Shown here: positions 1 through 6,500 of the stretch, piece by piece | Position numbering within the stretch: position 1 is the stretch's first letter | Layout: each line of letters opens with the position of its first letter | Assembly (NCBI GenBank): GCA_020345785.1 | Contig: CP070771.1 | Coordinates: 5,838,330-5,846,576 of the forward strand | DNA length: 8,247 bases | From: Desulfobacterales bacterium | GTDB lineage: Bacteria > Desulfobacterota > Desulfobacteria > Desulfobacterales > JAFDCJ01 | Direction of reading: 5' to 3' | Translations under genes and position numbers: made by a program | The notes under the pieces: generated by a model | Database searches by the model: none | What the model was told of the DNA's origin: nothing | Seen by the model: only the letters and a program-made list of their open reading frames with translations

Positions 1-280
1 GCATCATAACGAAATGCCTAAAGTGATCTAAATTGCCTAAAATGCCTAAAATTAGGGAAACGCTGCGCTTTATCTCTTTTAATAAGATCTATAGAATACC
101 GCAATTTTAGCTCATTTTAGTTCATTTCAAATTTTAGCTCATTTTTTTATTAGAGTTACAACATAGACAAATTTAAAAAATATATGGATAAAATAATGTG
201 ACAAAGTCGAGTTTCTAATGCACGCTTTTTCATCGGTCAATGCCCGGCTCACCAACCTTATCCGGCTGAGGAGCTCACTT
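1..280. other. AT-rich non-coding region downstream of the kinase-like gene
   Basis: No convincing reading frame was found on either strand. The left half is occupied by the inverted repeat described separately (12-144). Positions 150-200 are very A+T-rich. Reading on the minus strand past the stop of the kinase-like gene (281), I see no GC-rich hairpin followed by a T run, so no intrinsic terminator can be named. The window edge cuts off whatever lies to the left. Confidence 0.6.
12..144. repeat. Imperfect 42-nt inverted repeat made of short tandem units
   Basis: The left arm (12-53) contains TGCCTAAA three times plus a degenerate TGATCTAAA, spaced about 9-10 nt. The right arm (103-144) contains TTTTAGCTCA, TTTTAGTTCA and TTTTAGCTCA. 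The reverse complement of the right arm begins AAATGAGCTAAAA and ends ATGAGCTAAAATT, against AAATGCCTAAA and ATGCCTAAAATT in the left arm, with the same 42-nt length. The arms are separated by a 49-nt centre (54-102) that includes the small self-complementary piece AGCGCAGCG-like GCTGCGCTT. This could be a dispersed intergenic repeat, a MITE-like remnant, or a long imperfect RNA hairpin. The repetition is directly visible; its nature is inferred. Confidence 0.6.
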
Positions 281-1087
281 TTATTCTTCCACCACGAACG
301 GAATCAGATTCACGTGAATTTTTTTCACCCCTGCCACCTTTTCCGCCTGCCTTTTTACCTTGGCGCTGATCATTTGCTCATCCACGAGTGATCCCCTGAC
401 ATTTACGTATACGTCCCCATTTCTGGCATCGGCTGCCACCTTTGGAAAATCCTTCACTAAAGCAGCCTCGACCTGGGCCGCCAGCGAACTGTCATCGAGC
501 AGCCGCCGGCTTTCAGCCGTAGTCTGAAAGCATGGTTGCTCAAGGCTATGCAGGATGATAGAGACGGCATTATCCACCTGCATGTTGTCGATATGCAAAA
601 TGATGTCGTAAAGTCGCGGGTCCCAGGTATCCAAGCCGAAAAGATGCAAACCCCACTTGCGCCGTTCGGTGTCGTCTTTGACCAGGATCAGGCGGGCCTC
701 GTCGGCCGAGATGTTTTCACGTTTCATCTCCTCTCGGACACGGTCTTCCAGATCCGCAATGATCCTGACCTTGAGAACATGGGGGATCTTCTGTAGGAAA
801 AAATGGCCCGCCAACCCATGAAAAACAATGTTGTCTCTCTGGAAGTGCTTCAAGAGCGCCGCCCGGAAAAAAGCGACGAATCTTTCCTTGCCGGAGGTGA
901 ACCGATCGAGGATCGTCGGGGCATCGTGAATTGCCCGAACCAGCTTCAATTCGGGAATATTAAATTGCTCTGACGCTTCGAGAATGATTTCACGTGAAAT
1001 ACACTCATAGTTCAAGGCCTGGGCCAGCCTTTCGGCGACCTCCTTACCCCGGCTGTAGGAACCCCTCGAAATGGTGACAATAGACAT
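281..1087 (-). CDS. Cytidylate kinase-like family protein with C-terminal BON-like domain
   Basis: The protein has 268 residues and belongs to the cytidylate kinase-like P-loop family, a set of presumed nucleotide/phosphoryl-transfer proteins whose true substrate is unknown. The N-terminus MSIVTISRGS is typical of the family. Residues 9-15 (GSYSRGK) sit where a Walker A loop would be, but the usual Ser/Thr after the Lys is replaced by Glu16. A conserved core follows (HGLAGHFF around 90-97, VRIIADLEDR around 107-116, WDPRLYD around 155-161). Residues about 201-263 have the pattern of a BON domain: alternating beta strands around VYVNVRGSLVD, then a helix, then VAGVKKIHVNL. The ATG at 1087 is chosen because the family starts there; a TTG at 1132 would add 15 basic, non-family residues. 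No close Shine-Dalgarno is visible for 1087; a GGAGAG lies about 17 nt upstream. The gene is divergent from the oxidoreductase operon. The protein is likely cytoplasmic. Confidence 0.85.
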   Translation of the reverse strand: MSIVTISRGSYSRGKEVAERLAQALNYECISREIILEASEQFNIPELKLVRAIHDAPTILDRFTSGKERFVAFFRAALLKHFQRDNIVFHGLAGHFFLQKIPHVLKVRIIADLEDRVREEMKRENISADEARLILVKDDTERRKWGLHLFGLDTWDPRLYDIILHIDNMQVDNAVSIILHSLEQPCFQTTAESRRLLDDSSLAAQVEAALVKDFPKVAADARNGDVYVNVRGSLVDEQMISAKVKRQAEKVAGVKKIHVNLIPFVVEE

Positions 1088-1369
1088 GCTAACAACCCGC
1101 TTTGCTCTCCGAATTCCTTTACAATGACCCAAACACCTACATCAGGCCGACTTGTTTTTCGTCAAATATACAAAAAATAACAATAATTACTATATGATAG
1201 GTTTTCCATTACATTACAGTGCCGGAACAGTCAATATATAATATTTCATTAAGAATGGTAAGCTCGCATACAGTGCAACAAGCATCCTAAAAAGCATTCG
1301 TCGACCCGTAGAATCCGTATCGGAAATCGAAGCATGGGCTTCAGGCACCGACCAAGACTTTTTTTCTTG

Positions 1370-1398
1370 TTGACTTGCGGAGAGAATTTTTTTATTCT
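1370..1398 (+). promoter_or_regulatory. Probable sigma70-type promoter of the oxidoreductase operon
   Basis: TTGACT (1370-1375, five of six matches to the -35 consensus) is separated by exactly 17 nt from TATTCT (1393-1398, four of six matches to -10). Transcription would start near 1405, leaving a leader of about 83 nt before the ATG at 1488. The match is visible in the sequence; activity is inferred. Confidence 0.6.
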
Positions 1399-1476
1399 GC
1401 CTGCCCATAATGCAGGTTCGCATTCATTTCCTCAGTTCGCCGCTCCAGTCCTTTTTTTATCTTTCAACACACCCCC

Positions 1477-1481
1477 GGAGG
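1477..1481 (+). promoter_or_regulatory. Ribosome binding site deciding the start of the [2Fe-2S] subunit
   Basis: GGAGG lies 6 nt before the ATG at 1488. This favours 1488 over an in-frame upstream ATG at 1410, which would add 26 residues ahead of the Tat signal, would sit almost on the predicted transcript start, and has no such site. Confidence 0.75.
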
Positions 1482-1487
1482 AACTCC

Positions 1488-2135
1488 ATGAAAAACGATC
1501 ATGATCATCCCGCAAAAGAACCCGGATTCGGTCGAGGGATCACACGCCGCGGATTTCTTAAAACCATGGGCAGCGGGGCTGCCATAGCGGCCGCCTCGGA
1601 CGCACTGGCGGGCCGCAGCACCGCGCAAGCCGAGGTGACCAAGCCCGAAGTGATCGTTCGCGTGAATCTTTTCATCAACGGACTTCGCCGCAGCCTCGTC
1701 GTAGAACCCCGCTGGTCGCTTCTTTACGTTCTGCGCGAAAAACTCGGCCTGACCGGGACCAAGGTCGGCTGTGAAAGGGGGGAATGCGGGTCCTGCACCG
1801 TGCTTGTCGATGATATGCCCCGCTATGCCTGCCTGACGCTGGCGGTCGAGGCGCAGGAATCCGAAATTGTGACCCTTGAAGGCCTGATGGACGGCGAAAG
1901 GCTCGCTAAGGTCCAGCAGGCCTTTGTCGAACACGATGCCTTTCAGTGCGGCTACTGCACCCCGGGACAAATCATGTCGGCTGAAGGACTGCTGCGCAGC
2001 AACCCGGCACCGACTCCCGATGAAATTCGCAGGGCACTGAGTGGCAACCTCTGCCGCTGCGGCGCCTATGCCCATATTTTTAGGGCAGTCGGGCGTGCGG
2101 CCGAACTCAAAGGCGCAAATGGAGGTGCATCGTGA
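1488..2135 (+). CDS. Tat-exported [2Fe-2S] small subunit of a molybdenum aldehyde/xanthine oxidoreductase
   Basis: The protein has 215 residues. It starts with a twin-arginine signal: TRRGFLK at residues 19-25, an Ala/Gly-rich hydrophobic stretch, and a likely cleavage after AQA (46-48). A plant-type ferredoxin domain follows with C95, C100, C103 and C115 (pattern CERGECGSC...C), which binds one [2Fe-2S] cluster. The helical second domain holds C154, C157, C189 and C191 (CGYC...CRC) for the second [2Fe-2S] cluster next to the molybdenum centre. The subunit passes electrons from Moco to the FAD subunit. The Tat signal places the assembled enzyme in the periplasm, as in E. coli PaoA/YagT, and also serves for its signal-less partners. 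It is the first gene of a three-gene operon; its stop overlaps the next start by 4 nt (GTGA), indicating translational coupling. Confidence 0.93.
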   Translation: MKNDHDHPAKEPGFGRGITRRGFLKTMGSGAAIAAASDALAGRSTAQAEVTKPEVIVRVNLFINGLRRSLVVEPRWSLLYVLREKLGLTGTKVGCERGECGSCTVLVDDMPRYACLTLAVEAQESEIVTLEGLMDGERLAKVQQAFVEHDAFQCGYCTPGQIMSAEGLLRSNPAPTPDEIRRALSGNLCRCGAYAHIFRAVGRAAELKGANGGAS

Positions 2136-4471
2136 AGGACCAGGAAAAAGAGCTTTACTATGTGGCGGGGCTTCCGGTCCCGGAAACCCCCCGGCCGGGT
2201 GAAAACCCAGCACCCTGGAAGGGCACCCGGATCATCGGCAAGGCCGTCCCCCGGGTGGACGCCTATGAGCGGGTGAGCGGTTCGGCGGTCTATCCGTCGG
2301 ATGTTTCGCTGCCCAACATGCTTTACGGCGCCATCCTCCGCTGCCCGCATCCTCACGCCCGGGTTAAAAAGATAGATACCGTCAAAGCCAGGGGCATGCC
2401 CGGCGTGCACGCCGTCATCAGCGGTCAGAGCCCCGCAGCGGATCTCCCCTGGACGTATTCAAGCCGGGGCACCATCATCAAGTCAAAACTCTTCGACCCC
2501 CACTGCCGGTTCGAGGGGGAAGCGGTGGCCGCCGCAGCCGCAGTAACACCGTACCTGGCCCGGGATGCGTTGCGAGCCGTCGACGTAGCCTATGAGGTGC
2601 TGCGCGCCGTATCGGATGAGCGAACGGCCCTGGATCCGGGTAGGGCAGCCGTCCACGAGGAGGGCAACCAGGTCGGGTCACCGCGTACGTACGCACGGGG
2701 GGATGTTGCGAAGGGGTTTGCCGAGGCCGATGTGGTGCTCGAAGAGAGCTATCGGACCGAGTGCGAAATCCACACCCCCATGGAGCTTCATGGGTGCGTG
2801 GCCAACTGGGAGGCAGACTCCCTTACGATCTGGGAATCCACCCAGGGGGTTTACAGAATCCAGCAAAACGTGGCCGACATTTTAAATCTGCCGCTTTCCA
2901 AGGTCCGCGTTATCGGACATTACATGGGCGGAGGGTTCGGCAGCAAGCTCCAGGCCGGCAAGTACACCATCCTCGCAGCGCTTCTGGCAAAAATCACCGG
3001 TCGGCCGGTGAAGATGATCCTCAACCGGGAGGAGACCTATCTCGCAGTCGGAAATCGCCCCCCCAGCAACATGACGCTCAAGGCGGGAGTCAAAAGGGAT
3101 GGAACCCTCACCGCCCTGGATTTCGCATGTATCGGCACGGGCGGCGCCTACCCCGCCGGCGGCACTTCCCTGGTCGACTGGCAGGTTCGGGACCTTTACA
3201 AATGCCCCAACGTGCGTACGACCTGCACGGATGTCTATATCAACGCCGGTCCCGCAAGACCCTTCCGCGCACCCGGTCATCCACAGGGTTCCTGGGCCCT
3301 CGAACAAATGCTGGATGCCCTGGCGGAGGCGATCGACATGGACCCGGTGGATCTGCGCCTGCAGAATATCTCTCTTTACAGCCAGGCCAGAGACGGTCAG
3401 CCGCCGTACACCAGTACCGGACTCAGGAATTGCATCGCAGAAGGCGCCAAGGCCTTCGGTTGGAAACAGGCGCGACAGCGGATTACGGAAAACGGCAACC
3501 GGCGAATTATCCGAAGGGGGGTGGGCATGGCCGGCGGCCTCTGGATCGCAGGCGGCGGCCGTCCGCCTTCCACGATCATCCTCAAGCTCTTTTCCGACGG
3601 CAGCGTTAACCTGAACATGGGCGCCAGCGATATCGGGACCGGAACCAAGACGGTCATGGCCCTGGTGGCGGCGGAGGAACTGGGGGTCAAACCGGAATTC
3701 ATACAGATCGAACATGCCGATACCGGCACCACCCAGTATGCCACGCCGAGCGGCGGGAGCAAAACTGTCCCCACCGAAGCACCGGCTGTGCGGGCTGCCG
3801 CCATCAGTTTGAAACAGCAGCTGCTGGAAATCGCCGCCGAGGATCTCGCGGTCGATCCTGCAACCCTCTATTTCAAAGCCGGCAGCATCGCTTCGAGAAC
3901 CGACCCCTCGAAAAAAATCAATTTCACGGAGCTTTCCGGTCTCAAGAAGCGGGGGGTGGTGGTCGGCATCGGCTACCGGGCGCCAAATCCTGCCGACAAG
4001 GTGACCAACCCCTTTGCCGCCCAGTTTTGCGAAGTGGAGGTCAACACCGGCACAGGCGAGGTCCGGATTATCCGCTTCCTCGGCGCCCACGACAGCGGCC
4101 GCGTCATGAGCAGGCTGACCTATGACAATCAGGTATTCGGCGGTATCACGATGGGAATCGGTTTGGCCACAACCGAGGCCCGCATTCTCGACAAAAACAA
4201 TACCGGAAAAATGATCAACCGCAACTGGCACGACTACAAGCTTCCAACCGCCCTGGATGTACCCGAAGATATCGTCTCCCTTCCCATCGAACCCGATGAT
4301 ACGGAGGCCAATACCACGGGAGCAAAGGGTTTGGGCGAGCCGGTCACGATTCCCACGGCAGCCGCCATTGCCAATGCCGTCTACCACGCCACGGGTGTGC
4401 GCATCACCCAAACACCCATTAATTCGGTCCAGCTCTGCCGGCTCCTCGCACAGCGCAAAAAGGAGGGATAG
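2132..4471 (+). CDS. Molybdopterin-binding large subunit, xanthine dehydrogenase/aldehyde oxidase family
   Basis: The 779-residue catalytic subunit hydroxylates its substrate (an aldehyde or N-heterocycle) with water at a molybdenum-pterin centre. An N-terminal a/b hammerhead domain begins near residue 33 (GKAVPRVDAYERVSG, 36-50). The first Moco-binding domain follows, with GHYMGGGFGSK at 262-272 and ARPFRAPGHPQ at 375-385. The second Moco-binding domain fills the C-terminal half. The motif GAKGLGEP contains Glu736, the position of the catalytic base in this family. No signal peptide is seen, so export would be by hitch-hiking on the small subunit. The start is GTG at 2132, overlapping the previous stop, with GGAGGTG at 2121-2127. 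Length and domain order are normal and no frameshift is visible. Motifs fit generic aldehyde/xanthine-type enzymes; I see no CO dehydrogenase active-site loop (AYRCSFR). Substrate unknown. Confidence 0.93.
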   Translation: MKDQEKELYYVAGLPVPETPRPGENPAPWKGTRIIGKAVPRVDAYERVSGSAVYPSDVSLPNMLYGAILRCPHPHARVKKIDTVKARGMPGVHAVISGQSPAADLPWTYSSRGTIIKSKLFDPHCRFEGEAVAAAAAVTPYLARDALRAVDVAYEVLRAVSDERTALDPGRAAVHEEGNQVGSPRTYARGDVAKGFAEADVVLEESYRTECEIHTPMELHGCVANWEADSLTIWESTQGVYRIQQNVADILNLPLSKVRVIGHYMGGGFGSKLQAGKYTILAALLAKITGRPVKMILNREETYLAVGNRPPSNMTLKAGVKRDGTLTALDFACIGTGGAYPAGGTSLVDWQVRDLYKCPNVRTTCTDVYINAGPARPFRAPGHPQGSWALEQMLDALAEAIDMDPVDLRLQNISLYSQARDGQPPYTSTGLRNCIAEGAKAFGWKQARQRITENGNRRIIRRGVGMAGGLWIAGGGRPPSTIILKLFSDGSVNLNMGASDIGTGTKTVMALVAAEELGVKPEFIQIEHADTGTTQYATPSGGSKTVPTEAPAVRAAAISLKQQLLEIAAEDLAVDPATLYFKAGSIASRTDPSKKINFTELSGLKKRGVVVGIGYRAPNPADKVTNPFAAQFCEVEVNTGTGEVRIIRFLGAHDSGRVMSRLTYDNQVFGGITMGIGLATTEARILDKNNTGKMINRNWHDYKLPTALDVPEDIVSLPIEPDDTEANTTGAKGLGEPVTIPTAAAIANAVYHATGVRITQTPINSVQLCRLLAQRKKEG

Positions 4472-4474
4472 GCA

Positions 4475-5461
4475 ATGGTACCAAACTTTTCCTATATCCG
4501 GGCAAGATCAATGGATGAAGCCATCCGTTACCTTTCGCTGGACAATGCCCGGGCCCACGCCGGTGGAACCGACCTGCTCGGATGCCTTCGCGACCGTGTT
4601 TTTGACGTCACCACAGTTGTCAGCATCGCCGGGCTCAAAGAACTCACAGGCATCGGCGCAACGCCGGCAGGCGGGCTTCGGATTGGGGCCCTGACAACCA
4701 TTGCGGAAGTGGCCCGCCATCCGCTCATCCAGTCAAAGTACCGGGCGCTGTCCATGGCGGCCGCCGAGGTGGCCAGCCCCCAGTTGCGCCATCAAGGAAC
4801 CATCGGGGGCAACCTCTGCCAGAAGCCCCGCTGCTGGTATTACCGGGGCGAATTCCATTGCCTGCGAAAAGGCGGGGACCAATGCTACGCCGTCGAGGGC
4901 GAAAACCCGTACCACTGCATCTTCGGCGGCGATAACTGCTTCATCGTACATCCCTCGGATACGGCACCGGCCCTGGTCGCCCTGCAGGCAAGTGTTTCAA
5001 TCGCCGGTCCCAACGGCCGGCGCACGGTGGCTGTCGAATACTTCCACATGCCGCCATCCGAGGATTATACGCGGGAGACCGTGCTCGAACCAGCAGAGAT
5101 CGTCACGGAAATCATCCTGCCGCCGCCCGCAGAAGGCCTGCGAAGCTCCTATCGCAAGGTTCGAGCGCGCCGTGCCTGGGATTTCGCGCTGGCCGGCGTA
5201 GCCCTGGCCATCGGTTTCAGCGGAGATCAGGCGGCCGATTCCCGGGTGGTGCTCAGCGGCGCGGCGCCCGTTCCCTGGCGCTGCTTTGAGGCGGAAAAAG
5301 TCGTCAAGGCGGGGCGGCTGGATCAAAATCGCGCCGCCAAGGCCGCCGAGGCGGCGGTGGAAAACGCGCAACCCATGGCGCAGAACGAATACAAAATCCC
5401 TCTCTTTCGCGGCCTCATCGAACAGGAATTGACGGCCATTGCCGAACCCGGATCCCGCTGA
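4475..5461 (+). CDS. FAD-binding subunit with Cys-rich [4Fe-4S]-type loop, molybdenum oxidoreductase
   Basis: The protein has 328 residues. The N-terminal FAD domain carries AGGTDLL (29-35) and TIGGNLCQ (109-116), the two FAD-contact loops of the CoxM/XdhB family; the C-terminal part (about 217-325) matches the family's CO dehydrogenase flavoprotein C-terminal domain. Between them is a Cys-rich insertion with C115, C120, C129, C137, C148 and C155, ending in HPSD (159-162). Related insertions in 4-hydroxybenzoyl-CoA reductase beta subunit and E. coli PaoB bind an extra [4Fe-4S] cluster; C120, C129, C137 and C155 are the best candidates here by spacing. It moves electrons from the FeS clusters to an unknown acceptor. 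AGGAGG (4461-4466) lies 8 nt before the ATG, and the gene starts 3 nt after the previous stop. No signal peptide is seen. Last gene of the operon. Confidence 0.92.
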   Translation: MVPNFSYIRARSMDEAIRYLSLDNARAHAGGTDLLGCLRDRVFDVTTVVSIAGLKELTGIGATPAGGLRIGALTTIAEVARHPLIQSKYRALSMAAAEVASPQLRHQGTIGGNLCQKPRCWYYRGEFHCLRKGGDQCYAVEGENPYHCIFGGDNCFIVHPSDTAPALVALQASVSIAGPNGRRTVAVEYFHMPPSEDYTRETVLEPAEIVTEIILPPPAEGLRSSYRKVRARRAWDFALAGVALAIGFSGDQAADSRVVLSGAAPVPWRCFEAEKVVKAGRLDQNRAAKAAEAAVENAQPMAQNEYKIPLFRGLIEQELTAIAEPGSR

Positions 5462-5584
5462 TCCATGGGGAGAACCGGCAGAATATGCGGCAACCGAGAA
5501 GGTGAAAAACCTTGTCCGATTTGAAGATTCGACAGATGCGATACCGAATCTAAGTCACAATATAGATATAGACCTTAGACGGTA

Positions 5585-5914
5585 CTACAGCTCGTCGACT
5601 TTTGCAGCAAAGATAAAGTCGCTTTCCGTCAGCCCATCGATTTTGTGTGTCCAAACCATCAGCTTTACTTTGCCCCAGGCCAGGTAAATATCCGGATGAT
5701 GTCCTTGGGCTTCGGCAAGCTCGCCGACTTGATTTGTAAAGGCAAGTGCTTGACGAAAATTATTGAACTTGTATTCCCTTTCCAGGTGATGTTCATCGAC
5801 AACCATCCAGTTGCCGTCTAATTGCTTATGTAAATTTTCTAATTCTTCACCCTTCAATGGAGGCACGCCTCCTTTGCAGGGAATGCATTGCTTTTTTGCT
5901 AACTCGTTTGTCAT
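5585..5914 (-). CDS. Pterin-4a-carbinolamine dehydratase (4a-hydroxytetrahydrobiopterin dehydratase)
   Basis: The protein has 109 residues, the usual length of this small cytoplasmic family, which dehydrates 4a-hydroxytetrahydropterins to quinonoid dihydropterin. The signature is clear: an acidic/helical region, then GHHPD at 71-75 and a THKIDGLTESD segment at 89-99, with H72, H73 and H90 as the active-site histidines. The N-terminus has CIPC (10-13) followed by KGGVPPL, a common extension in bacterial members. The ATG at 5914 is chosen because AGGAG (5920-5924 on the complement) sits 5 nt before it; an in-frame upstream start at 6007 would add 31 residues without family similarity. The gene follows the DCC-family gene by 99 nt on the same strand and converges on the molybdenum operon. 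No aromatic amino-acid hydroxylase is in the window, so a role in phenylalanine hydroxylation is not supported here. Confidence 0.92.
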   Translation of the reverse strand: MTNELAKKQCIPCKGGVPPLKGEELENLHKQLDGNWMVVDEHHLEREYKFNNFRQALAFTNQVGELAEAQGHHPDIYLAWGKVKLMVWTHKIDGLTESDFIFAAKVDEL

Positions 5915-5976
5915 TTTTTCTCCTATGCGCCACAGGTAATCGCTCATCATCCCGGATCGGAGGTGTCTGCAAATCA

Positions 5977-6002
5977 GGCAGTCGATACAAAATTCAACTG
6001 CC
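5977..6002 (-). other. Stem-loop between the DCC-family gene and the dehydratase gene
   Basis: Read on the minus strand, GGCAGTTGA and TCGACTGCC form a 9-bp stem (one T-G wobble) around an 8-nt loop, starting about 11 nt after the stop of the DCC-family gene. There is no T run after the stem, so a classical terminator is unlikely; an RNA-processing or stability element is possible. With the wobble, the stem is fully paired only in the minus-strand transcript. Confidence 0.4.
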
Positions 6003-6013
6003 CGCAATTATTT

Positions 6014-6385
6014 TCAAAGCCGTCCACTGCGCCGTAATCTGCGAATAACTCCCCGGTGATAGACTTTTGAGAGCATCGGACGAATCAACGCAAGCCCAAT
6101 TAGCCATGCCAGAGGCTTCAACAGCGGCACTTTTTTCATAAGCAGGATATAAGCATCGATTTCCGCAAGGATCTGTTGATTCTCATTTTTAACATGCAGC
6201 GCCATCAGTGCTTTTTGAGGGTCGATGCCGATATCACGCAGCAGCTCATCCTGGCCGGTAATATCAAACCAATATACATCCTTTCCTGCACTGCCGGAGA
6301 GCTTTTCGTAGTGACGCCTGTCTTTGACGCATTTTGGGCAGGCACCGTCGTAGTAGACGGTAATCATACCCTTGTTCCGGTTCAT
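6014..6385 (-). CDS. DCC-family (DUF393) thiol-disulfide oxidoreductase-like protein
   Basis: The protein has 123 residues. The family-defining motif is near the N-terminus: VYYDGACPKC at residues 10-19, with D13, C16 and C19, resembling a thioredoxin-like CxxC. The middle contains DITGQDEL and a DPQKALMALHV stretch, where the family usually has a substrate-contact region. The C-terminal third is hydrophobic and ends in a basic tail (residues about 86-121), suggesting membrane association. The family is presumed to exchange thiols and disulfides, but its substrates are generally unknown. The ATG at 6385 is chosen because GGAG (6395-6398 on the complement) lies 9 nt upstream; a TTG at 6400 overlaps that site and a later in-frame ATG sits too close to the motif. 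Likely the first gene of a pair with the dehydratase. Confidence 0.85.
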   Translation of the reverse strand: MNRNKGMITVYYDGACPKCVKDRRHYEKLSGSAGKDVYWFDITGQDELLRDIGIDPQKALMALHVKNENQQILAEIDAYILLMKKVPLLKPLAWLIGLALIRPMLSKVYHRGVIRRLRRSGRL

Positions 6386-6450
6386 CTTAAGATTCTCCAA
6401 GGCGGTTGCTGGCGGTGGTTTAAAGTCGATTACCGATGTGCGTTAAGTGC

Positions 6451-6480
6451 AAAGGGGCCCTTGGTGAGCCCCTTTCTTTT
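6451..6480 (+). terminator. Intrinsic terminator-like hairpin, T tail on the plus strand
   Basis: AAAGGGGC (6451-6458) pairs perfectly with GCCCCTTT (6468-6475) around a 9-nt loop and is followed by CTTTT (6476-6480). The T-rich tail follows the stem on the plus strand; on the minus strand the stem is followed by GCACTT, so it would be a weaker terminator for the porin transcript. No plus-strand gene is seen between 5461 and here, so its function may be bidirectional insulation or ending an unannotated plus transcript. Confidence 0.65.
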
Positions 6481-6500
6481 ATGATGGGTACCGTTGCGGA

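Larger units (their letters stand above)
1088..1487. other. Divergent intergenic region between kinase-like gene and oxidoreductase operon
   Basis: This 400-nt stretch has no gene I can support. The part at 1140-1260 is AT-rich and probably carries the promoter of the minus-strand kinase-like gene, but I cannot pick a convincing -35/-10 pair there. On the plus strand an isolated perfect TATAAT occurs at 1237-1242 without a good -35. The best plus promoter is at 1370-1398. A small hairpin (CCTGC at 1400-1404, GCAGG at 1412-1416, 7-nt loop) falls at the expected transcript start. Confidence 0.55.

Noticed and set aside
12..144. Short repeats as a CRISPR array
   Set aside because: Units are only 9-10 nt, directly adjacent without spacers, and oppositely oriented in the two arms.
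1088..1132. Upstream TTG start for the kinase-like gene
   Set aside because: It adds 15 basic residues before the normal family start MSIVTISRG and has no properly spaced ribosome binding site.
1214..1423. Minus-strand frame of 69 codons with a hydrophobic C-terminal stretch (LVALYASLPFLMKYYIL)
   Set aside because: It has no ribosome binding site at any plausible start, overlaps the plus-strand promoter of the oxidoreductase operon, and has no recognisable family. A short membrane peptide cannot be excluded but is not supported.
1410..1487. Upstream ATG start for the [2Fe-2S] subunit
   Set aside because: It would place 26 extra residues before the Tat signal and begins almost at the predicted transcript start; the GGAGG at 1477-1481 supports 1488.
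1464..2213. Minus-strand 249-codon frame opposite the [2Fe-2S] subunit gene
   Set aside because: It is a mirror of a gene with eight correctly placed cluster-binding cysteines; no domain is recognisable in the antisense product.
2882..4411. Long open frame (509 codons) antisense to the molybdopterin subunit gene
   Set aside because: It lies entirely opposite a gene with clear family motifs, has no recognisable domain, and long antisense frames are expected in GC-rich coding DNA with this codon usage.
2132..4471. Assignment of the operon to CO dehydrogenase (coxSLM)
   Set aside because: The large subunit has no AYRCSFR-type active-site loop, and the Tat signal and Cys-rich FAD-subunit loop fit the aldehyde-oxidoreductase type better.
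5499..5513. Hairpin AAGGT-GAAAA-ACCTT as terminator of the oxidoreductase operon
   Set aside because: Only 5 bp, low GC and no T run after it; another weak pairing at 5550-5579 also lacks a T run. No convincing terminator is visible between the convergent genes.
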